From positions 434,001 through 498,000 of the forward strand of contig NZ_FMTP01000002.1 in NCBI RefSeq assembly GCF_900100155.1: a stretch of 64,000 nucleotides of DNA, written 5' to 3'. Each line of letters starts with the position of its first letter. The stretch's first letter is position 1. The notes beneath the pieces are model-generated. The model ran no database searches, was not told where the DNA came from, and saw only the letters and a list, made by a program, of their open reading frames with translations. Shown here one piece after another: positions 17,103-24,807 of the stretch. The position numbers and the translations under genes were made by a program. The stretch comes from Ancylobacter rudongensis. GTDB taxonomy: Bacteria; Pseudomonadota; Alphaproteobacteria; Rhizobiales; Xanthobacteraceae.

Positions 17103-18746
17103 ATGGAATCAAAAATGCTGCCGACGGACCGCCTTTTCTTCGGCGACATCGTACTGGATGAGACGTGCCTGTTCGCCCATCGCAACGGGGAGGAGATTCG
17201 ATTCACGCGCAGCGAGCGCGCACTCCTTCTTGTGCTGTCCCGGAATCCGCATCGCCTGATGCAGCGCAGCCAGTTGCTCGACGCGATCGCGCCAACCCAA
17301 TCCGATGCGTCCGACCGCAACGTTGACTTTCTCGTCAATCGCCTGCGCACCAAGCTCGGCGATAACGCTCGGTCGCCAAGATTCATCGCCACGCAATATG
17401 GCGAGGGCTATGTCTGGATCGCCGCGAAACTGCCGGCCGTTGCACCGAAGCACGATCCGACGCCGGTCAGCGGATTTCTGGCGATAGCGGCTGTCATTCC
17501 ACCGCATGACAAGCACCTTGCCGAACGTGCCGAGGTCATTACCGGTCAAATGCGCGACATGATAGCGGGCCGGCTCAGCACCGACGAGAGCGTGATCGTC
17601 GTGAAGCGCGACGAGGGCACGGTGATGCAGGCGATGCGCTATGTCCTGAAGGTGAGTTTCCAACACAGCGGGAATCGGTTGGATTGCACCGCCACCCTGC
17701 GCGAGGGGCCGTCACGGCGCATTATCCGGGCCTTCCGGCTCGAGTTCGGTGACGCCGACATGGCCTCGTTCGCGCCGGTGGTGGAACGCGCCTCGATCGG
17801 CATCAGCGAGGCGTTGCAGCGCAACTTGGCAGAGGCCTCGGAGGGGCTTGGCACGCCCGTTGACCAACCGCACGAAATCCGCCAGCTCAAGGCGTCAACC
17901 CTGCTGTCGGCGTCCAATCCCAAATGGCTGGAGAAGGGCCGGGAGCTGCGCGACGCGCGGACGCAGAATCCTGCAAGCGCCGACATTGCCCTGCAATGGT
18001 GCCTGCATCTTTTTGCGCGCCTTGTCCTCGCCAATCCCTTCACCGGCATAAGCCGCGACGAGCGCGACGAAATCGAGAACGAGATCGAGGCGACGGTGCT
18101 GGACTGCCTACCGCTCATCGACACCAACCCGCTGCTGGTGCTGACTGCCGCGAAGCTGCTCTATTTCGTCGACCGCGGCCATCTCGAGCTTGCCGAGGAT
18201 CTTGCGGACAGGGCCTTCGCTCATATGGGAGACTCTCCCGCCGCGCTGCCCGTGCTCGGGCAGCTGCGGCAGGCACGCGGCGACTTCGCTGCTGCGGTAG
18301 CGTTCTTCGATCGCGGCATCGCGATGGCGGACCCCGATTCCGCCTTCGAGTTGCACATGCGCGTCCTCAAATACATCGCACTGCTGGCGGCAGGCGACCG
18401 CGAGGCGCTGCACGTGCCGGCGGCGTTCTTTCACGAGAGCCCGCATTCGACGCCGGACCTCAGTGTGATGGTCACCGTTCTGATCACGCCCGCCAGCCAA
18501 GAACTGCCGAAGGCGGTCACCGACGTTCTGAAAGCGGCCGGCCACCAGGGCGCACGGAACGCGATCGAATACACCTACATGACGTCGGTGCGGCATCTGA
18601 CCTCGGTGCCGGCGCGCGCCAATATCATGCAGGGGCTCGTCAGCCATCTGACCCGGCTGCATGGCAAGGATGTAGTTACGCCGTTCGTGCGTGTGGGGGC
18701 GGGTCTACCCGTACCTTCTGATCAGGTTGTTCCGGCGAGTGCCTGA
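17103..18746 (+). CDS. OmpR-type winged-helix regulator with TPR-like C-terminal domain
   Basis: A 547-residue protein from the ATG at 17103, chosen for GGAGG nine bases upstream; a GTG 17 codons earlier also exists. Residues about 5-110 are a Trans_reg_C winged helix (RFTRSERALLLVLSRNPHR, RNVDFLVNRLRTKLGD, RFIATQYGEGYVWIA). The rest resembles the TPR-containing regulators of the CadC/HilA/adenylate-cyclase-like group, with helical pairs such as LAEDLADRAFAHMGDSPAALP. There is no receiver domain and no obvious transmembrane helix, so it is not a classical two-component or CadC protein. It faces the AraC gene. Signal and targets are unknown. Confidence 0.82.
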   Translation: MESKMLPTDRLFFGDIVLDETCLFAHRNGEEIRFTRSERALLLVLSRNPHRLMQRSQLLDAIAPTQSDASDRNVDFLVNRLRTKLGDNARSPRFIATQYGEGYVWIAAKLPAVAPKHDPTPVSGFLAIAAVIPPHDKHLAERAEVITGQMRDMIAGRLSTDESVIVVKRDEGTVMQAMRYVLKVSFQHSGNRLDCTATLREGPSRRIIRAFRLEFGDADMASFAPVVERASIGISEALQRNLAEASEGLGTPVDQPHEIRQLKASTLLSASNPKWLEKGRELRDARTQNPASADIALQWCLHLFARLVLANPFTGISRDERDEIENEIEATVLDCLPLIDTNPLLVLTAAKLLYFVDRGHLELAEDLADRAFAHMGDSPAALPVLGQLRQARGDFAAAVAFFDRGIAMADPDSAFELHMRVLKYIALLAAGDREALHVPAAFFHESPHSTPDLSVMVTVLITPASQELPKAVTDVLKAAGHQGARNAIEYTYMTSVRHLTSVPARANIMQGLVSHLTRLHGKDVVTPFVRVGAGLPVPSDQVVPASA

Positions 18747-18912
18747 TCGGGTGTCCCTCGGGCGAGGCTACCATGGGGCCTGTGGAGATTGCACCAGGCC
18801 AGCCATCGGGGCAGGTCGGCGGCGCCGCGCCGAGCGCTTCATCCAGACACTGCTGCGCGAATAGACCTACGCTATCCCGTTCACGTCTTCAGATTGGGCG
18901 CGCCGGGCGGCC

Positions 18913-20811
18913 TCACGCATCCGTGCCGAACGCCTCTTCTTCCGGCTGCCGCGACAGCGTCCAGGCGACGATCAGGCTCTGCACGGCGAATACCGTGACC
19001 CAGGCCGGACTGCCGCCGAACAGGTCGGCCGGCGTGGCACGGACGAAACGATGGGCCTGATCCGGCTGCGGAAGCAATCGCAGCCCCGCTTGAATGGCAT
19101 CCATGTCGAAAATGTCCGCCAGCCGCGGCGACGAGCTGGCGCGCAGCCTCGCCGCCAGGGCCAGAAGATCCACCCTGTGGTCCGCATAGCGCACGAAGCG
19201 GTCGTCGAACAAACCGACCTTGTGGCGCGCAAGCCGCACCCGTTCGGGCAAGATGCCCCGCATGGCGCGGCGGAAGGGTTGCCGTGCCTGCCCATCGGCG
19301 AGGAACAGGTGAACCGGCAAGGACAGCACGAAATCAACAATCCGGCGGTCCAGCAGGGGAAAGCTGGCCGCGAGCCCGTGGCGGGCCGCCAGAAGAGCGT
19401 AATAGGTGCAGCGCGAGGGAATGTGGTGGTCGGCAAAAGCCCGCACACGGTCGGCCGGCTTGTTGCTGTGGAGAACGGGCGGCATGCGCCGGCTCAATAC
19501 CTCTTGCCGGATCGACGCCGCCAGATAGCGGATCCCCCCGTGCACCGGGTCCGCTATCCCGACGTGCCGGCGCCGACGCAGGCGCAGGCCGGCCGGCAGA
19601 AGGGGATTGATCAGCCGTCCACGGATGGCGCGCGGAAGCGAAACGCCATCGCTCTTCGCGCGTGCCGCCAGTTCGCGCGCCAGGGTTGGCAGGCGTCCCG
19701 TCCGCAGGAGCGCGACGTAGAGGTTGGCGCCGTTATAGCTCGCCCCCTCGTCACCGCCCACGCCACTGAGAAGCCGGTCGGCGCCGAAGGCGGCCGCGGC
19801 AGCCATCATCTCGTCATCCGCACCGCCGATCACGCTTCCCGGCCAGTCGGCATCCTCGGCCCGCCCTGGCATCGGCAGCATGTCGTCGACCTGCCGATGG
19901 ACGATGTCGGGTTCCTGCGCAAGCACGGCGGCGATCATCGGCCGCTCGTCCTGCTCCGGAGGGCCCAGTGCCATGGGCGCGAGGCTGCTGAGGGCGAGCA
20001 CCTTGCCCGCGTGGTGGCGGGCGTGCCGTGCGGCCAGCACGGTGATGGCGGAACTGTCCAGTCCGCCGGTCAGATGGCAGGCCACCGGACCCGCCGCCGG
20101 CATGCGGGCGGCAACCGCCTCCCGCACCAGGCGTTGCAGCGTCTCCGCCGCCTGTTCAGGCGTCCCGCGCCAGCGCCCCACCCGCGCGGGGCTGGGGCGA
20201 TAGGCCCGGTGCGGACGGGGCGGCTCATCGTCCCCTAGCCGGACACACAGGCTGTGTCCGGCCTCAAGATAGGCGATCTCGGCGAAGCCCGTGGCGGGTC
20301 CCGTGAAATAGGTCTGCACAACCTTGGCCGCCACCGCGGCCTTGTCGATGGAGGCGGGAGCGAGGCCGGCGCCGTGCAGTCCCTTGGGCAGGCTTGCGAA
20401 GGCGAACCAGCGGCCCGGCTGGAACGTCCAGGCCAGCGGCCTGACGCCGATGTAATCGCGTCCCAGCCACAGCTCCTCGGCCTCGCGACGCCAGAGCGCC
20501 ACGGCGAAATCGCCATCGAGATGGTCGGGAAAATCAGCGCCGTGACGGCCAATCGCAGCCAGTAGCGCCGCCTCTTGCGTCTCGTCCGGGCGATCCAGCC
20601 GAAGGTCGGAGGCGATCACCCAGCCATCCCGTTCCACCACTCCAGCGCTGCCGCCGCCGAAATCGATAACGGCCAGCCCCAGCGATCGCTCCAGCCGGCA
20701 CGACACCGCCGGCGTCAGGCCGGGGCCGGTCATCGCGGCCGCCATCCGGTGCAGGACGGCGTCCGTCGCCGCCGCACCGTCGAGGCGAAGCATGCCGCAG
20801 ATGAGGCGCAT
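18913..20811 (-). CDS. Asparagine synthetase-like lasso peptide macrolactam synthetase
   Basis: A 632-residue AsnB-type protein. The N-terminal half is a glutaminase-like fold. Its would-be nucleophile is Cys5 (MRLICG), not Cys2, so it cannot become the N-terminal residue by Met removal; this is usual for McjC-type cyclases that do not use glutamine. The PP-loop is TGGLDSS (residues 248-254), and the synthetase part contains SGVGGDE. It should adenylate the Glu8 side chain of the precursor core and close the ring with Gly1. The start is two bases after the stop of the PqqD-like gene, so they are co-translated. It is the last gene of the leftward operon kinase-sulfotransferase-PqqD-cyclase. 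An ordinary asparagine synthetase is unlikely given the context. Confidence 0.86.
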   Translation of the reverse strand: MRLICGMLRLDGAAATDAVLHRMAAAMTGPGLTPAVSCRLERSLGLAVIDFGGGSAGVVERDGWVIASDLRLDRPDETQEAALLAAIGRHGADFPDHLDGDFAVALWRREAEELWLGRDYIGVRPLAWTFQPGRWFAFASLPKGLHGAGLAPASIDKAAVAAKVVQTYFTGPATGFAEIAYLEAGHSLCVRLGDDEPPRPHRAYRPSPARVGRWRGTPEQAAETLQRLVREAVAARMPAAGPVACHLTGGLDSSAITVLAARHARHHAGKVLALSSLAPMALGPPEQDERPMIAAVLAQEPDIVHRQVDDMLPMPGRAEDADWPGSVIGGADDEMMAAAAAFGADRLLSGVGGDEGASYNGANLYVALLRTGRLPTLARELAARAKSDGVSLPRAIRGRLINPLLPAGLRLRRRRHVGIADPVHGGIRYLAASIRQEVLSRRMPPVLHSNKPADRVRAFADHHIPSRCTYYALLAARHGLAASFPLLDRRIVDFVLSLPVHLFLADGQARQPFRRAMRGILPERVRLARHKVGLFDDRFVRYADHRVDLLALAARLRASSSPRLADIFDMDAIQAGLRLLPQPDQAHRFVRATPADLFGGSPAWVTVFAVQSLIVAWTLSRQPEEEAFGTDA

Positions 20812-20813
20812 GC

Positions 20814-21080
20814 TCAGGCGTCCATCAGCAGGCCGCGCGCGCGCAGGTTCGCCAGGAACCCGGCGACCTCACGCTGGCAGTCCTCCGCCGAGACATCGAA
20901 CTCGGCTACAAGACGGGCCACCAGCCCGGCCTCGTCAATCGGATCGGCCAGCAAGTCCCAGATATGCGCAGCCACCGGATTGAGGCCGTGGTAGCGGCCG
21001 GTCGCGACACTCAGCAGCAAGGTGGTCTCTTCCATCGGCGCCGCGAAGACATCGCCATTTCGGCGCAACAGCCGTCCCAT
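20814..21080 (-). CDS. PqqD-like RiPP recognition element (lasso B1)
   Basis: An 88-residue PqqD-family protein. It starts with the strand pattern of the RiPP recognition element (DVFAAPMEETTLLLSVATGR, YHGLNPVAAHIWDLL) and ends with helices for the leader-binding winged-helix fold (FDVSAEDCQREVAGFLANL). In lasso systems this B1 domain binds the precursor leader and delivers it to the peptidase and cyclase. Here it is a separate small gene immediately before the cyclase. The partner B2 peptidase, often fused to or next to B1, is not encoded nearby. I am confident of the fold; the role follows from context. Confidence 0.88.
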   Translation of the reverse strand: MGRLLRRNGDVFAAPMEETTLLLSVATGRYHGLNPVAAHIWDLLADPIDEAGLVARLVAEFDVSAEDCQREVAGFLANLRARGLLMDA

Positions 21081-21136
21081 GTTTTCCCCCTCTTAGTCGA
21101 TACGGTTCGGTCCGCCTTCGAGCCGTGTCACAGTGG

Positions 21137-21973
21137 TCAACCTTCCGGACGGTAGCCGAGCCGCGCCATGACCGGGGCGAAACGGTCCTCGATGGTACGA
21201 ACCTGCGAAGCCGTCAGCACGTCCCGCCATTCCCCCACCCGGCCGGAGCGGAAAAAGCGGACCTGTCCCGGAAGGCTCTCCCGGAAGCCCTTGGTGGCCT
21301 CCTGCCGCTGCAGTTCATCAAGGCTGGAATGGGCGACGGCCCGCTGGATTTCCGCTTCCGTCACCCGCCCGCCGAGGAACTCGACGATGCCCCCCAGTGT
21401 TCCCGCCGTATCCTCGCGCAAGTCCTCGTACCGCACGACTTTCGTGCGCACGAGGGTTTGGCCGGTCCATTCCAGAACGTGGCCGGCCCAGTCGCCGACG
21501 CGCGAACGAAGCTGCACTCGGCTGCTGAGGCGGAAATCGGGGTCGTTCATCGCCGCGATGGTGGCTTCCAGCGACAGGCTGGCGTGATGATGCAGCGAAA
21601 CAGCCACATCGCGCGGGTCGCGCACCATGTAGAGGGCGCCCAACGCCCGCATTCCCAGGATGGGGCGCCCGGACCGGTCCGTGAAGCGGTCATGCGTCTT
21701 GCAGAAAAACGGCACCGTCAACCGGCCGGCCACGAAGTCGCATTGCAAGGGGCGAAGCCGCTCGATGTCCTGCTCGTCCAGCAAATCGGGCTCGACCAGC
21801 AGGTCGTCGGCGAAGCGCCAGCGCCCCAACAGCGTGAACGGTTCGGCAAGATTGTTGATGTCCGCCGGCTGGGCCTTGCCCGCGGCCAGATTGGCCAGAA
21901 GCACACGCACCCAGGTGTTGCCGGATTTGGGATAGGAGGCGAGCCAGACCAGCCCTGGGGGAAAGAACGCCAT
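21137..21973 (-). CDS. PAPS-dependent sulfotransferase in the lasso locus
   Basis: A 278-residue sulfotransferase. The 5'-phosphosulfate loop is YPKSGNTW (residues 14-21), the 3'-phosphate motif is MVRDPRDVAVS (116-126), and the C-terminal RSGRVGEWRD matches the PAPS-binding GxxGxW region. It lies three bases downstream of the kinase-like gene and 56 bp before the PqqD-like gene, all co-directional. It probably transfers a sulfo group from PAPS to the RiPP product, perhaps on Ser or Thr, since the core has no Tyr. A role on another small molecule is possible. Confidence 0.85.
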   Translation of the reverse strand: MAFFPPGLVWLASYPKSGNTWVRVLLANLAAGKAQPADINNLAEPFTLLGRWRFADDLLVEPDLLDEQDIERLRPLQCDFVAGRLTVPFFCKTHDRFTDRSGRPILGMRALGALYMVRDPRDVAVSLHHHASLSLEATIAAMNDPDFRLSSRVQLRSRVGDWAGHVLEWTGQTLVRTKVVRYEDLREDTAGTLGGIVEFLGGRVTEAEIQRAVAHSSLDELQRQEATKGFRESLPGQVRFFRSGRVGEWRDVLTASQVRTIEDRFAPVMARLGYRPEG

Positions 21974-21976
21974 CGT

Positions 21977-22924
21977 CTATCCCGAGCCCAGCCGGTCCCA
22001 GTGGCTGCGAAGCTGGGTCACGGTCTCCTGAAGGCGGGCAAGTTCGCGCGGCCGACGCAGAGAGAAGACCGGGATGCGGGAAAGGAGGGCCGCCGTCCGC
22101 AGCGCAAGCATGCCGTGCCCGCAATAAGCCTGTGCGAGTTGCCGACGATAGGTGTGATGAAGCAGAGACTGGGCCGCTTCAAGGGTTGGCAGGCGGTCGA
22201 TGCCGGGCGGAAAAGCCGTGTCAGCATCCGCCAGCATGTAGACGGCCGCCAGCGGCACGGATTCCGGCGCGTTGTCGGGCATCGGTGGAGCGACATGGAA
22301 CTTCTCCAGCCGCCGCCGCACCCGCGCGCCGACCGCGTCGGAGAGCCCGACCTGGTCGATACTGTCGGCATAGAGGCGCAGCGCCCGGCCATCCGAATGG
22401 ATCATCGGAGGCCGGTCGCCGTTCTCTTCCACTGCGCAGACATCGTCCGCCAGGATGTCGCAGCCCGACCGCATCAGGGCCGCGGCAAGCGTCGACTTCC
22501 CGGCCCCGCTCTGTCCGCAGAAAAGGAAGGCACGCCCGTCGCGGACCACTGCCGATGCATGCAGCAGCAAACCTTTGCGCTGGTATAAAATTGCGCCGAG
22601 AGCCGTGCCGGTAACGAAGACGAGAATGTCGTCCAGGGAGGTGACCGGGGCCGGGCAAACGGTAATGCGCTGCCCGTCTTCACACAGGAAACGACCGATA
22701 TCCGGCAGATCCAGCAGGAAAGCCTGGTCATTTGCCATCCAGGTGGCCCCCCGGTGGGTGGGGTGATCCAGGCAAGACGGCACATGGCCGACATCAATCA
22801 CCACATCGACCGGCCCTTCCCCTGCCGGATCGACCTCCATCCTCGCGGGCAGGGCGATCTCGGAAGACACGCGCAGTCCCGATAAGCGGTAGTGGTAACG
22901 AGGCGCCGACGAACTCGCAGTCAT
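21977..22924 (-). CDS. HPr kinase-like peptide kinase in the lasso locus
   Basis: A protein of 315 residues with the C-terminal fold of HPr kinase/phosphorylase. The Walker A loop GQSGAGKS lies at 137-144, preceded by LLLHASAVV at about 120, and followed by ILADDVCAV with the acidic metal ligands. The N-terminal 100 residues start with YRLSGLRVSS, the usual beginning of these peptide-kinase relatives, so I place the start at the ATG at 22924 rather than 39 codons upstream. There is no PTS neighbour. In paeninodin-type lasso clusters a homologue phosphorylates the C-terminal Ser of the precursor. The core here also ends in Ser, which fits that role. Confidence 0.85.
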   Translation of the reverse strand: MTASSSAPRYHYRLSGLRVSSEIALPARMEVDPAGEGPVDVVIDVGHVPSCLDHPTHRGATWMANDQAFLLDLPDIGRFLCEDGQRITVCPAPVTSLDDILVFVTGTALGAILYQRKGLLLHASAVVRDGRAFLFCGQSGAGKSTLAAALMRSGCDILADDVCAVEENGDRPPMIHSDGRALRLYADSIDQVGLSDAVGARVRRRLEKFHVAPPMPDNAPESVPLAAVYMLADADTAFPPGIDRLPTLEAAQSLLHHTYRRQLAQAYCGHGMLALRTAALLSRIPVFSLRRPRELARLQETVTQLRSHWDRLGSG

Positions 22925-23236
22925 CCGGCCTGATTGCCTGCATCGTAAGATATTGGCAAGAGATTCCACCCAATCTCGCCAGTCATATTTATTATCTTTC
23001 GTAGGGAAAGGTACTATATTATCCCCTTCGGCGAAATCCAAAAGGCCGTGTCAGGGCCAGTCGAAGCGGGACCATTTCTAACATTAATTACAATATATTA
23101 CGGGCATTCAACGAGTCGGACGGAAGATAACATTTAATCGGTGGCTGTATCCCCGCACCGCGCCCATCTCGTTTGATGATGTGGCGTTTCACTGCTATCG
23201 TCGGCATGTAAAATGCTATGAAGTGAAGGTCATCCG
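22925..23236. promoter_or_regulatory. AT-rich divergent promoter region of the lasso locus
   Basis: About 310 bp lie between the kinase start and the precursor start. The central 150 bp are clearly richer in A+T than the rest of the window, with tracts such as CATATTTATTATC and AATTACAATATATT. It must drive the modification operon leftward and the precursor rightward. I see no large dyad. Confidence 0.6.
23187..23214 (+). promoter_or_regulatory. Candidate sigma-70 promoter of the precursor gene
   Basis: TTTCAC (23187-23192) and TAAAAT (23209-23214) are separated by 16 bp. The -10 hexamer ends 22 bp before the ATG at 23237, which is preceded by GAAGTGAAGG as RBS. The pair fits a housekeeping promoter reasonably well, but the leader would be very short. 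Confidence 0.4.
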
Positions 23237-23404
23237 ATGGAAATCGATATCGCTACGGCTCAGGCACACGCGACAGCCAAAGAAGCCACCGGGCGCCGGG
23301 CATGGCACCCGCCGGTGATCGAGGATGCGGACATCAGTGCGCTGACCAACGGAGGCGGCACATCCGGCGTGGAAGGCACTAGCTTTCTGAAGCCGGGATC
23401 CTGA
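23237..23404 (+). CDS. Lasso peptide precursor (leader 38 aa, predicted core 17 aa)
   Basis: A 55-residue peptide with RBS GAAGTGAAGG about seven bases before the ATG. The leader contains W23-H-P-P26-V-I28, which matches the aromatic-x-x-Pro-x-Leu/Ile leader motif read by B1 proteins. Thr37 is at the -2 position before the predicted cut after Asn38, as in almost all lasso leaders. The predicted core is GGGTSGVEGTSFLKPGS: Gly1 and Glu8 give the eight-residue ring of the type in microcin J25. The tail has one bulky residue, Phe at core position 12, as a possible plug, and ends in Ser, the residue that HPr-kinase-like enzymes modify in related clusters. The core has two Thr and several Ser residues as sulfation candidates. 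The gene diverges from the operon encoding kinase, sulfotransferase, PqqD-like protein and cyclase. Confidence 0.83.
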   Translation: MEIDIATAQAHATAKEATGRRAWHPPVIEDADISALTNGGGTSGVEGTSFLKPGS

Positions 23405-23714
23405 AGCCATCGGCGCCGCCGGGAGCGTTCGACTTCCGGGCGCCTCTCGGCCGCCGCCTCTGTCGACTCTGAACCGATATTGGCACGGCCTGCCCTGGAC
23501 CGGGCGGGGCTGGACGTCCGGCAACGACCCGGTTTTAGCCGATCTGCGGCAGTGGGCCGCTGAGGGTTGGCTCCAGTCGCGATCACCCCTCCTGCGCCCC
23601 GGCCTCCGACTGGCCGACCGCCTGATCTGGCCGCTCGCGGCTTTCGCCCGCAGCCGTGCCTTTGCCCGCACTTTCGAGGGCGGTGCGTCGCCGTCGGTTT
23701 TTCACGACAGCCTC
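23391..23714 (+). other. Coding-like open frame upstream of the ATP-grasp ATG, without a normal start
   Basis: In the frame of the ATP-grasp gene, sequence is open from 23391 (after a TGA at 23388-23390) to the ATG at 23715. From about 23460 it reads like protein (NRYWHGLPWTGRGW, then ADLRQWAAEGWLQ). No ATG, GTG or TTG occurs in this frame there. Possible explanations are a CTG or ATC start, a sequencing or real frameshift near 23470, or translation starting at 23715 with this part lost. Confidence 0.5.
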
Positions 23715-24653
23715 ATGACGGGGGCCGATCCCCTGGAGGCGTGGGCCTGGCGGGCTTTGTACGGAACGCGCCATCCTCTTCCGGCGCGTGCCTCCGCCCT
23801 GTTGATGGCTCGTCTGGGTGAGAGCGCCGCGCACCGCTTGCTGGCCGACAAGCTCGCCACGGCGGCGGTTCTCGGCCCGGTCGGCATCCCCTTTCCCGCG
23901 CTGCGCGGACTCTGCCGCAAGGGCGAGGTGCTGCGCCCTCTCGCCGAGATCGATGAGGGCGGGGACCTGTTCGTCAAGCCTCGCCACGGACGCGGCGGGG
24001 GAGGCACCTTCTCGCTGACACGTACCGGCGGCACCTGGCAGATGAATGGCCGCTCGGTGACCGCCTCCGCCCTGCTTGACCGCCTCAGCCGCGCAGCGGA
24101 GCAGGACGATCTGCTGGTGCAGGAGCGGCTGGTCGCTGCGCCGGATCTGGCGGATCTTGTGGTCCATGGCCGCCCCCCCGTGCTGCGGGTGGTTACGGCT
24201 CGCTATCCCGGTGCGGCGCCATTCCTGCACTCCGCTCTGCTTTCAATGGGCGTTCCAAGTTCTCACCCCGCCCACTTCCTGCGCGGGGCCGTTTACGCTG
24301 CTGTCGATCCAGCCACCGGCCAGCTCGCGGACGGGCTTTCGCTCGGCGAACCCGGGGAACGCATGACGACGTTGCCTTGGAACGGCGCCCCCCTGACCGG
24401 CCGCCCGCTGGTCGCCTTGGATGGCGCCGTGTCGATCGCCCTGCGCGCCATGGCCGCGCTGCCTCCGCTGCCGGTTGTGCACTGGGATTTCATCCCAGCC
24501 GTCTCCGGCCCGGTTCTTCTGGAGGGCAATACGAGCGGAAACTGGATCCTCGCCTGCTTGCCCGGCCTATTCGGCCTTGAGGCCTGCCCGCTCACACCCA
24601 TGCTGGCGTCCTGGCGCGCAGCTCCGCCCACGGGACACCCGCGGAGTGCGTGA
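23715..24653 (+). CDS. ATP-grasp protein (sugar-transfer associated type), start uncertain
   Basis: At least 312 residues of an ATP-grasp fold. LADKLATAAVLGPVGIPFP is the typical entry segment of the sugar-transfer-associated ATP-grasp family; GDLFVKPRHGRGGGG is the nucleotide-binding lysine/glycine loop; DLLVQERL follows; and HWDFIPAV... then LLEGNTSGNW carry the metal-binding acidic/Asn pair. Protein-like sequence continues upstream without a normal start codon. It is co-directional with the lasso precursor, 310 bp after it, and probably shares its transcript. ATP-grasp enzymes join acids to amines or activate carboxylates; a role in modifying the peptide or in making a donor for it is an inference. 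Confidence 0.75.
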   Translation: MTGADPLEAWAWRALYGTRHPLPARASALLMARLGESAAHRLLADKLATAAVLGPVGIPFPALRGLCRKGEVLRPLAEIDEGGDLFVKPRHGRGGGGTFSLTRTGGTWQMNGRSVTASALLDRLSRAAEQDDLLVQERLVAAPDLADLVVHGRPPVLRVVTARYPGAAPFLHSALLSMGVPSSHPAHFLRGAVYAAVDPATGQLADGLSLGEPGERMTTLPWNGAPLTGRPLVALDGAVSIALRAMAALPPLPVVHWDFIPAVSGPVLLEGNTSGNWILACLPGLFGLEACPLTPMLASWRAAPPTGHPRSA

Positions 24654-24807
24654 CTGGAGCGAAGAGAAACCTGCGCAAATCTTGCGTGTTTGAGTGATCT
24701 GGGCTTTGTCGTTAGCGAAGTAGCCTTCCCAACAGGCGTTGAAAGTCAGTTGATCAGCCGCAGCTCGATGTTGGCTCCTGGGGCATCGCGGTGGATCGCA
24801 AATAGCT

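Noticed and set aside
18913-20811. Housekeeping asparagine synthetase
   Set aside because: Cys is at position 5, not 2, and the gene is joined to PqqD-like, sulfotransferase and kinase genes next to a lasso-type precursor.
21977-22924. True HPr kinase/phosphorylase of the PTS regulatory branch
   Set aside because: No HPr or PTS gene nearby and an N-terminal part of the peptide-kinase type; the Rhizobiales HprK normally lies beside chvI/chvG and is shorter.
23405-23714. A hidden B2 leader peptidase between precursor and ATP-grasp gene
   Set aside because: All three plus-strand frames were read. One extends the ATP-grasp frame and the others are short; none shows the Cys/His pattern of lasso B2 proteases.
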